Source: JBDSLU01 sp039916225 (GTDB lineage: Bacteria > Acidobacteriota > Vicinamibacteria > Vicinamibacterales > Vicinamibacteraceae). From it: DNA of 12,137 nucleotides. Location of the stretch: the NCBI GenBank assembly GCA_039916225.1, contig JBDSLU010000197.1:1-12137 (forward strand), read 5' to 3'. A model generated the notes under the pieces. The model searched no databases and was not told the DNA's origin. It saw only the letters and a program-made list of their open reading frames with translations. This document shows, in pieces, positions 6,821 through 12,137 of this stretch. The position numbers were made by a program, and so were the translations under genes. Numbering within the stretch: position 1 is the first letter of the stretch; every line of letters begins with the position of its first letter.

Positions 6821-7066
6821 TCAGGCCGCGCGTCGCGTCTGCTGCGCCGGTTCGGCCGGCGCGCGCGCGCCGCGAGCCTCGGCGTGCGCCACCGAGTTGA
6901 TGTCCAGGACGTAGCCGTGCGACGGCGGCGCCCCGAACAGGCGGCGTCCGGCGATCAGGCCGAGCGCGAGCAGCATGATGCCGCCGAGGAAGACCGTCCC
7001 GTACGGCCAGTATTTTACGAAGCTTTCCGGACCGAGCCCTTGGGCGAGTGCGAGAACGCCAGTCAT
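6821..7066 (-). CDS. Small single-helix inner-membrane protein, function unknown
   Basis: The product is 81 residues. A strong GGAGG (minus strand, 7071-7075) lies 4 bases before the ATG at 7066, which supports translation. Residues ~19-40 (WPYGTVFLGGIMLLALGLIAG) are a transmembrane helix followed directly by RR, predicting a cytoplasmic C-terminal tail. The tail (41-81) contains GYVLDINSV and a low-complexity Ala/Arg end. I do not recognise the family. The gene is tail-to-tail with the Omp85 gene, with 26 bases between stops, and follows ilvE on the same strand after 213 bases. Confidence 0.6.
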   Translation of the reverse strand: MTGVLALAQGLGPESFVKYWPYGTVFLGGIMLLALGLIAGRRLFGAPPSHGYVLDINSVAHAEARGARAPAEPAQQTRRAA

Positions 7067-7070
7067 GAAT

Positions 7071-7075
7071 CCTCC
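7071..7075 (-). promoter_or_regulatory. Ribosome binding site of the 81-residue membrane protein
   Basis: GGAGG on the minus strand, with an ATTC spacer before the ATG at 7066. It is the strongest Shine-Dalgarno match in the window and is the main evidence that this small gene is real. Confidence 0.65.
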
Positions 7076-7237
7076 AGCGGCCGCCGCTGTGAGTGATCAG
7101 GAATGAGACGTGCGACGCGCTTTCGTGTACGGCGGCTGTAGCTGGAGAATCGGACCGCCAACGGCTGAGGTGCAGCGCGCTGCCCGTGTTTTCGGGCATT
7201 TCGCGCAAGGACGTGTCAAGCGGCGACCCTGCGGCGC

Positions 7238-7260
7238 CGGCGGTGCGCCAGGCACCGGCG
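7238..7260 (-). terminator. Possible terminator hairpin after ilvE
   Basis: Arms 7238-7246 (CGGCGGTGC) and 7252-7260 (GCACCGGCG) pair at 8 of 9 positions around a 5-base loop, starting 19 bases past the ilvE stop. There is no T-run, so intrinsic termination is uncertain. The rest of 7067-7279 shows only a 5-bp GCCCG/CGGGC hairpin near 7180-7197. Confidence 0.3.
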
Positions 7261-7279
7261 ACAGCAGACGCACGATGTC

Positions 7280-8350
7280 TCAGTCGACGAAGGTGAGCCA
7301 GTTGTGCGGGTCGGGTGCGGTGCCGTACTGCACCGTGGTGATCGCGTCGTAGAACCGTTTGGCGACGGGGCCGACTTCGCCGTTGTTGATCGTCAGCGTG
7401 CCCTGGGCGTGGCCCAGCTCGCCGACGCTGGAGATGACCGCGGCGGTCCCCGAGCCGAAGATCTCGCGCAGCGTGCCCTGACGATCGGCCTCGACGATCT
7501 CGTCGAAGGCGATCGGGCGCTCGACGACGTTGAGGCCCCATTCACGGGCCAGGGTCAGCACGGTCTGGCGGGTGATGCCGGGCAGGATCGAGCCGGCGAG
7601 CGGCGGCGTCGCGATCTCGTCGCCGATGACGACGAACAGATTCATCGTCCCGACTTCCTCGAGGTAGCGGCGCTCGATTGCGTCCAGCCACAGCACCTGC
7701 TCGTAGCCGCGGGCGCGGACGTCGTCGGCGGCCTTCATGCTGGCCACGTAGTTGGCGGCGGCCTTGGCCCAGCCGATGCCGCCGCGCACGGCGCGCACCG
7801 CTTCGGTCTCGACCCAGATCTTCACCGGCTTGAACCCCGACGCGTAGTAGGCGCCGACCGGTGACGTGATCACGTAAAGCAGATAGCGCGTCGCCGGGCG
7901 GACGCCGAGGAAGGCGTCGGTGGCGATGTAGGTCGGGCGCAGGTAGAGCGCCGTGCCGGGCTGCGACGGCACCCAGTCCTTGTCGGCGGCGACCAGCGCG
8001 ACCATCGCCTCCTTGAGGCTGGCGACGTCGGGCACGGGCATCGACAGGCGGGGCGCGCCGCTGGCCAGGCGCTTCAGGTTGTCTTCGATGCGGAACAGGG
8101 CGACGCGGCCGTTGGCGTGGCGGAACGCCTTCAGGCCCTCGAACATCGCCTGGCCGTAGTGCAGGACGGAGGCGGCGGGGTCGAGCGACAGCGGGCCGTA
8201 GGGCACGATCGTCGGCTCGGCCCAGCCCTGGGGGCCGTACTCGACCAGCAGCATGTGGTCGGCGAAATACTTGCCGAAGCCGAGCTGCGATTCGTCCGGC
8301 CGCGGCCGGGGCGTGGTCGTGCGGGTGATGTCGATCGTCTTGAGCGCCAT
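7280..8350 (-). CDS. ilvE: Branched-chain amino-acid aminotransferase (class IV, type II)
   Basis: The product is 356 residues from the ATG at 8350, normal for the IlvE type II subfamily (a TTG two codons upstream lies within a palindrome and is not needed). The enzyme uses PLP to exchange amino groups between glutamate and the keto acids of Leu, Ile and Val in the cytosol. Visible motifs are HYGQAMFEGLKAFR (64-77), LYLRPTYIATDAFLGV (135-150), the PLP lysine K196 in RGGIGWAKAAANY, the class-IV signature LEEVGTMN (230-237) and the phosphate-binding GSGTAAVISSVG (299-310). The usual 'GGNY' after the lysine reads AANY here, a small variation. No ilv/leu biosynthetic gene is adjacent. It lies downstream of the kinase operon on the same strand but appears to have its own promoter at 8356-8384. 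Confidence 0.95.
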   Translation of the reverse strand: MALKTIDITRTTTPRPRPDESQLGFGKYFADHMLLVEYGPQGWAEPTIVPYGPLSLDPAASVLHYGQAMFEGLKAFRHANGRVALFRIEDNLKRLASGAPRLSMPVPDVASLKEAMVALVAADKDWVPSQPGTALYLRPTYIATDAFLGVRPATRYLLYVITSPVGAYYASGFKPVKIWVETEAVRAVRGGIGWAKAAANYVASMKAADDVRARGYEQVLWLDAIERRYLEEVGTMNLFVVIGDEIATPPLAGSILPGITRQTVLTLAREWGLNVVERPIAFDEIVEADRQGTLREIFGSGTAAVISSVGELGHAQGTLTINNGEVGPVAKRFYDAITTVQYGTAPDPHNWLTFVD

Positions 8351-8386
8351 GGACAATTGTCCGGGCGCGCCCCGACGTTGTCAACG
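8351..8386. promoter_or_regulatory. Cluster of perfect palindromes over the ilvE promoter, candidate operator
   Basis: Three perfect dyads lie almost end to end: GGACAATTGTCC (8351-8362), GGGCGCGCCC (8363-8372) and CGTTGTCAACG (8376-8386). The first covers the -10 and abuts the ATG, and the third contains the -35. The first and third share the half-site GACAA/TTGTC. A dimeric repressor or activator site is plausible; no regulator is encoded nearby. Confidence 0.45.
8356..8384 (-). promoter_or_regulatory. Sigma70-type promoter of ilvE, likely giving a leaderless mRNA
   Basis: On the minus strand a perfect TTGACA (8379-8384) is followed by exactly 17 bases and then GACAAT (8356-8361, 4 of 6 to TATAAT). 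Only 5 bases (TGTCC) separate the -10 from the ATG at 8350, so transcription would start at or next to the A of the ATG. No Shine-Dalgarno sequence precedes the ATG, which fits a leaderless transcript. Confidence 0.55.
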
Positions 8387-8396
8387 AAGGCCGGGC

Positions 8397-8433
8397 TTGC
8401 AGTAGTGCAATCGCTTGCGGCGGCCGCGCCGCC
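8397..8433 (-). terminator. Hairpins downstream of the kinase gene, possible transcript end
   Basis: GGCGGC-CGC-GCCGCC (8419-8433) is a 6-bp GC stem beginning 5 bases beyond the kinase stop, and TTGCA-GTAG-TGCAA (8397-8410) is a second 5-bp stem. Neither is followed by a T-run on the minus strand. They could slow or end the upstream operon transcript, or be part of the ilvE control region. Confidence 0.3.
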
Positions 8434-8438
8434 AACCA

Positions 8439-9770
8439 TCACAGCCGCAGGACGGCCGGCCCGGCGTGGCTGCGGAAGAACGTGGCGCGGGTGGCGAGCA
8501 TGGGGTATTCGGCTTCGTAGGCGGCGCGCCAGGCGTGCGCGAAGCGCTCGGCGTCCCGTTCCGGGAGGAGGGCCCAGACGCTGCCGCCGAAGCCGGCCCC
8601 GAACGCCGAGGCGCCCTCCGCGCCCAGCCGGCGGGCGAGCCGGGCCAGCGCGGTCGTTTCGGGGATCTGGTTGCCGAGCCATTGCTCGGCGAGGTGCTGC
8701 GACTCGTCGACCAGCGCGCCGAACGTGGCGTAGTCGCCGGCGGCGAGAGCCCGCGTCGCTCCCGGCACCAGCCGATGCGTTTCGGCGACGAACTGATTGA
8801 GGCGGTTGCGGAGCACCTCGGCGGACACCGGGCCGGCCGGGGCCTCGTCGATGAACGCCCGCAGCTGCGCGACGGTCTCGGGGCCTTCGTCGAGCAGCGC
8901 GCCGAGGGTGACCGGCGTCTCGCCGGTGCGCGTGCGCCAGAGGCCGAGGAGCGAATGCAGCGATTCGACCGCCTGGTTGTAGCGCTCGCGGTGCTCGCCG
9001 GCCTTGGAGGCGGTGATGCCGCTGGCGCCGATGACGAAGACGCGGTCGCCCAGCGGCACCGAGGCCTCGCGCTGGACCGGCCCGAAGCGGTAGCCGACGA
9101 CATGCCCCGGCACGGCGCACAGGATGGCGGTGTGATCCTGGCTGCCGCCGTGCGTGCCGACGCCGCGGTCGCCGACGAAGTCGCCGTACGAGGCGCCGTT
9201 CTCGATCGCCCCGAGGTAGGCGGCGAGCTCTTCGAGGCTGGCGATGCCGTCGTCCCAGTCGGGTCGATCATCGAGCGCGTTGCGATCGGCGATGGCCAGG
9301 AACACCGCGATGATGAAGGCGGTGGAGCTGCTCATGCCGGAGGCGCGCGGCAGGTCGCTGGCGATCGAGATGTCGCAGCCGTGCAGGGGCGCGGGAAAGT
9401 TGCGGACGATACGGCGGACGACGGTCGCCGGGTAGTTGTGCCAGTGCGGGCAGGGCGGCTGGTCGAGCGACAGTTCGAACGACGCCTCGGCGTTGTGGAC
9501 GACGTCGATCACGGTGACGACGTTGTCTGCACGCGGCGCCACCGACATCACGAAGCCGCGCTCGGCGGCGCACAGCAGGCCGCGCCCGCCGGCGTAGTCG
9601 GTGTGCTTGCCGAGGACCTCGACCCGGCCGGGCACCCAGTAGCGGCGCGGCGGGCCGGCGATGCCGCGCGCGTCGAGGACCGCGCGCGTCGCGGCGAGCA
9701 GGCGCGACTTGCGCTCCGCCTCGTCCGGGCTCAGGCCCGCCGCCGCCAGTTCGTCGCGCAGATGCCTCAT
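8439..9770 (-). CDS. Galactokinase-like GHMP sugar kinase, substrate uncertain
   Basis: The product is 443 residues with the three GHMP motifs. Motif 1, the sugar-binding signature, reads GRVEVLGKHTDYAGG (48-62). Motif 2, the ATP loop, is PRASGMSSSTAF (141-152), and the catalytic-Asp region GGSQDHTAILCA (208-219) has Asp212. Motif 3 is GAGFGGSVWALLP (391-403). Galactokinases have GEHTDY; here Lys55 replaces the Glu that contacts the sugar, so plain galactose is doubtful. The family phosphorylates the anomeric C1-OH (galactose, fucose, uronic acids, heptose phosphate) with ATP in the cytosol. It begins in an ATGA overlap with the nucleotidyltransferase stop, so translation is coupled. With that enzyme and the symporter upstream, the natural reading is sugar + ATP to sugar 1-phosphate before NDP-sugar formation. 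The family is firm; the substrate is unknown. Confidence 0.88.
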   Translation of the reverse strand: MRHLRDELAAAGLSPDEAERKSRLLAATRAVLDARGIAGPPRRYWVPGRVEVLGKHTDYAGGRGLLCAAERGFVMSVAPRADNVVTVIDVVHNAEASFELSLDQPPCPHWHNYPATVVRRIVRNFPAPLHGCDISIASDLPRASGMSSSTAFIIAVFLAIADRNALDDRPDWDDGIASLEELAAYLGAIENGASYGDFVGDRGVGTHGGSQDHTAILCAVPGHVVGYRFGPVQREASVPLGDRVFVIGASGITASKAGEHRERYNQAVESLHSLLGLWRTRTGETPVTLGALLDEGPETVAQLRAFIDEAPAGPVSAEVLRNRLNQFVAETHRLVPGATRALAAGDYATFGALVDESQHLAEQWLGNQIPETTALARLARRLGAEGASAFGAGFGGSVWALLPERDAERFAHAWRAAYEAEYPMLATRATFFRSHAGPAVLRL

Positions 9771-10624
9771 GGGTCGACTGTGACACCCGCCAGGGCGTCC
9801 TCGACGGCGGCGATGTCGCCGCGCCGGGACAGATCGAGGACGCCGTGCTCGGCGACCACGACCTCGAAGCGGACTCCCTCAGCGAGCAGCGCGTTGACGG
9901 CGTCCACCAGCTCGAATTCGCCGCGCACCGACCGCGCCACCCGCCGGCACGCCGCGTGGATCGCCGGCGGCATCCGCCAGCAGGTCATGCTGACCAGGGC
10001 CGCGTCGCCGAGCGCAGCGGCCTGCTCCGGCGTCGGCTTCTCGACGATGCGGGCCAGCCCGCCGTGCTCGACCACGCCCAAGGCGAAGGCGCGGATGCGC
10101 TCGATCGGGATGTTGCTCTGCCTGACCAACGTCTCCGCGCGGTAGAGCGCCGTGGCCGCGCCGGCTCGCCCCACCAGCGAGGCCAGCGTGGGCACAGCAT
10201 AGTAGTTGTCGCCGTTGATGACGAGGAACGGGTCGTCGCCGGTCCACGGCTCGGCCGCCGCCACGGCGTTGGCGGTGCCGATGGGCTCGTCCTGGACGGC
10301 AAAGGCGACGCGGACCCGCCGCGGTGCCCCGGCTTCTGCGTAGTGGCGGGCGATGGCGTCGTGATCCGGCGCGACCACCAGGCAGACGTCGGTGTAGCCG
10401 GCGTCGGCGAGCGCGGACACGATGTAGTCGAGGAAGGGCCGGGTGATCGAGCCCGAGACGAACGCTCCGGCCGCGTCGCGCATCGGCCCGCTGATCGGCA
10501 TCATCGCCTTGGCGCCCGATTCTGCCGCCTGGGCCTGCATCGGATCCCGGAGGTCGGCGTCCGTCGCTTGCCGCATCCGCGTGCCCAGTCCGCGCGCGAG
10601 GATGACCGCCCGTTCGCGCCTCAC
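9767..10624 (-). CDS. Sugar-1-phosphate nucleotidyltransferase
   Basis: The product is 285 residues with a GTG start overlapping the symporter stop (GTGA). The N-terminal nucleotide-binding signature is LARGLGTRM (9-17; most relatives have LAAG or LAGG), followed by AKAMMPISG (38-46) supplying the conserved lysine (Lys39). RPFLDYIVSALADAGYTDV (62-80), QDEPIGTANAV (111-121), the metal-binding NGDN (137-140) and VEKP (194-197) are all in the expected order. The enzyme joins an NTP to a sugar 1-phosphate to make an NDP-sugar plus pyrophosphate. The length suits a single Rossmann-type catalytic domain without the left-handed helix tail of GlmU. An insertion (~19-38) separates the loop from the lysine, longer than in RmlA. 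Nucleotide and sugar specificity cannot be read from these motifs; its kinase partner suggests a salvage route. Confidence 0.88.
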   Translation of the reverse strand: MRRERAVILARGLGTRMRQATDADLRDPMQAQAAESGAKAMMPISGPMRDAAGAFVSGSITRPFLDYIVSALADAGYTDVCLVVAPDHDAIARHYAEAGAPRRVRVAFAVQDEPIGTANAVAAAEPWTGDDPFLVINGDNYYAVPTLASLVGRAGAATALYRAETLVRQSNIPIERIRAFALGVVEHGGLARIVEKPTPEQAAALGDAALVSMTCWRMPPAIHAACRRVARSVRGEFELVDAVNALLAEGVRFEVVVAEHGVLDLSRRGDIAAVEDALAGVTVDP

Positions 10625-12137
10625 CGCGGTGGGGCTCCCGGGACTGCTGCGGCCGGCTCAGGATCGGTGTCGGGCCACAAGCGCTTGGAGATCATGGCCA
10701 GCGCCGTGCCGCTGACGACGGCGGTGGCGCCGAGCCAGGTCGCCAGCGCCCACTCGCCGTAGAGGGCCTGGCCGATGGTGAAGAGCGCCGACCAGACCAT
10801 CGTGCAGCCCAGCGCCCAGCCGACCAGCGCCAGCGGCAGGGGATCGCCGACCGCCGCATCGGCCTCGACCCCGAGCGAGGCGCGCACCGGGCCCCAGCCG
10901 GGGCCGCCAGGCCGCACCTTCAGGTAGAAGGAGCGCAGCACCTCGGGATCGGTCTGCGGCGCCAGGTAGGCGGTCGCGACCCAGCATGCCGTCGTCGCGA
11001 TCACCGTCACGACCAGCGCCCGGTGCGACGACAGCCCCATGCCCTGGCGCGCCAGGATCAGCAGGACGATCGACACGAGCAGCGAACTGACCATCGCCAC
11101 CACTTCGCACCACGCGTTGACCCGCCACCAGAACCAGCGGGCCAGGTAGAGCAGTCCGGTGCCGGCGCCGACCTGCAGGATGATGTCGAACGCGCTCTTG
11201 GCGCTGTCGAGCGCATAGACCGCGGCCGACGACACCAGGAACAGGCCGAGCGTCGCCAGCTGGCCGGCGCGGACGTAGTGGCGTTCGGTGGCCGTCGTGT
11301 TGAAGAAGCGGCGGTAGAGGTCGTGCACCAGGTAGGACGCGCCCCAGTTCAGGTGCGTCAGGATGGTCGAGGAGTTGGCCGCGATGAGGCCGCCGACCAT
11401 CAGCCCGGCGAAGCCGCTCGGCAGAAAGCGGAGCATCACCGGATAGGCAAGGTCGTGCCCGATGAGTCGTGGATCGACGTGCGGAACGGCCCGGGCCAGG
11501 TCGTTCAGTGTCGGGTAGACGATCAGCGACGCCAAGCCGACGAGGATCCACGGCCACGGTCGCAGGACGTAGTGCGCGACGTTGAAGAAGAGGACCGCGG
11601 CGAGCGCGTCCTTCTCGGTTTTCGACGCCAGCATGCGCTGGGCGACGTAGCTGCCGCCGCCGGGCTCGGCGCCGGGGTACCACACGGCCCACCATTGCAC
11701 CGCGATCGGCATCAGGAAGACCGCCACCGCCAGATCCCAGTGGTTCTTGAAGTCGGGGATGACACGCAGGTAGTCGATCCCGTCCGGCCCGGAGCGCGCC
11801 GAGAGCTGCGTCACCAGCCCGTCGAGGCCGCCGACGCCGGGCGCGTGCAGCGCGAAGTAGGCGGCCGCGACGACCGCGGTCATCTTGACGCCGAACTGGA
11901 TCATGTCGATGACCAGTACGCCCCAGAGACCGGCGTAGGCAGCAAAGACGACGTTGACGCTGCCGACGAACAGCAGCGTCTGCCAGCGCTCCAGCCCGAA
12001 CAGCACCGCCGCGATCTTGCAGGCGGCGAGGTTCACGGTCGCCATGATGATGGCGTTGAAGACCAGCCCCAGATACACGGCGCGGAAGCCGCGCACGAGG
12101 CGCGCCGCCTGGCCCGAGTAGCGCAGCTCGTAGAACT
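10621..12137 (-). CDS. Sodium:solute symporter, SSS family (5' end outside window)
   Basis: The frame stays open to the window edge, so 504 residues are visible and the first helices (~80-100 residues) are missing; an internal GTG at 12096 is not the real start because conserved sequence (ELRYSGQAARL) continues upstream of it. Many hydrophobic helices follow. Subfamily landmarks are RGFRAVYLGLVFN, PIAVQWWAVWYPGAEPGGG, AQRMLASKTEKDAL and LRPWPWILV. The TM8-like stretch is AANSSTILTHLNWGASYLV followed by DLYRR, where the Ser/Thr cluster matches the SSS sodium site. The C-terminal ~40 residues are soluble and Pro/Ala-rich. SSS proteins import sugars, amino acids or similar solutes with Na+. It is the first visible gene of the coupled unit with the nucleotidyltransferase and kinase, which points to a sugar as its cargo. 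Confidence 0.93.
   Translation of the reverse strand, partial: FYELRYSGQAARLVRGFRAVYLGLVFNAIIMATVNLAACKIAAVLFGLERWQTLLFVGSVNVVFAAYAGLWGVLVIDMIQFGVKMTAVVAAAYFALHAPGVGGLDGLVTQLSARSGPDGIDYLRVIPDFKNHWDLAVAVFLMPIAVQWWAVWYPGAEPGGGSYVAQRMLASKTEKDALAAVLFFNVAHYVLRPWPWILVGLASLIVYPTLNDLARAVPHVDPRLIGHDLAYPVMLRFLPSGFAGLMVGGLIAANSSTILTHLNWGASYLVHDLYRRFFNTTATERHYVRAGQLATLGLFLVSSAAVYALDSAKSAFDIILQVGAGTGLLYLARWFWWRVNAWCEVVAMVSSLLVSIVLLILARQGMGLSSHRALVVTVIATTACWVATAYLAPQTDPEVLRSFYLKVRPGGPGWGPVRASLGVEADAAVGDPLPLALVGWALGCTMVWSALFTIGQALYGEWALATWLGATAVVSGTALAMISKRLWPDTDPEPAAAVPGAPPR

Noticed and set aside
7280..8356. TTG start for ilvE at 8356
   Set aside because: The TTG lies inside the palindrome and the -10 element, and the ATG at 8350 fits IlvE length and the promoter position.
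8351..8438. Attenuator leader peptide or T-box before ilvE
   Set aside because: The only short frame there has no run of Leu/Ile/Val codons, and no T-box-like structure or T-run terminator is visible.
9268..9786. 172-codon minus-strand frame inside the kinase gene
   Set aside because: A shifted-frame shadow of the GHMP kinase, Arg/Pro-rich with no motif.

Overview
The window is GC-rich DNA with tightly packed genes. It contains Gram-negative envelope genes (an Omp85-type barrel and a secreted partner) and sodium- and proton-driven transporters. Codon use and the style of several proteins (the SSS symporter, the divergent DUF1343 protein, the long poorly conserved repeats) resemble Acidobacteriota, perhaps Vicinamibacteria. 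That assignment is an impression from the sequence, not a database result.

Layout from left to right. (1) Bases 1-561 hold the 3' part of a LOG-family nucleotide phosphoribohydrolase on the plus strand. (2) Bases 562-1895 are a sparse accessory stretch: one small membrane-anchored orphan gene on the minus strand at about 60% GC (hand count over 1141-1440), flanked by two diverged copies of a ~270 bp repeat in inverted orientation. (3) Bases 1896-4433, minus strand, are an MFS permease followed by a NamZ/DUF1343 exo-muramidase-like enzyme. They form a probable peptidoglycan-sugar uptake and hydrolysis pair. (4) Bases 4432-6794, plus strand, diverge from the MFS gene with the two ATGs sharing one CATG. 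They encode a secreted protein of unknown function, translationally coupled to a compact single-POTRA Omp85-like outer-membrane protein. (5) Bases 6821-7066, minus strand, are an 81-residue one-helix membrane protein with a clear ribosome binding site. (6) Bases 7280-8350, minus strand, are the branched-chain aminotransferase ilvE, with a good sigma70-type promoter buried in palindromes right at its ATG, which suggests a leaderless mRNA. (7) Bases 8439-12137, minus strand, are a three-gene unit joined by 4-base start/stop overlaps: an SSS sodium symporter (5' end outside the window), a sugar-phosphate nucleotidyltransferase and a galactokinase-like GHMP kinase. The set reads as import of a free sugar, phosphorylation at C1, and activation to an NDP-sugar.

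I see no CRISPR array, phage, transposase, tRNA, rRNA or classical defence system. The most interesting items are the sugar import/activation operon, whose kinase has Lys where galactokinases have a sugar-binding Glu; the palindrome-covered leaderless-type ilvE promoter; the inverted repeat pair around a lower-GC orphan gene; and the coupled secreted-protein/mini-Omp85 pair. None of these is proven to be a new system from sequence alone.
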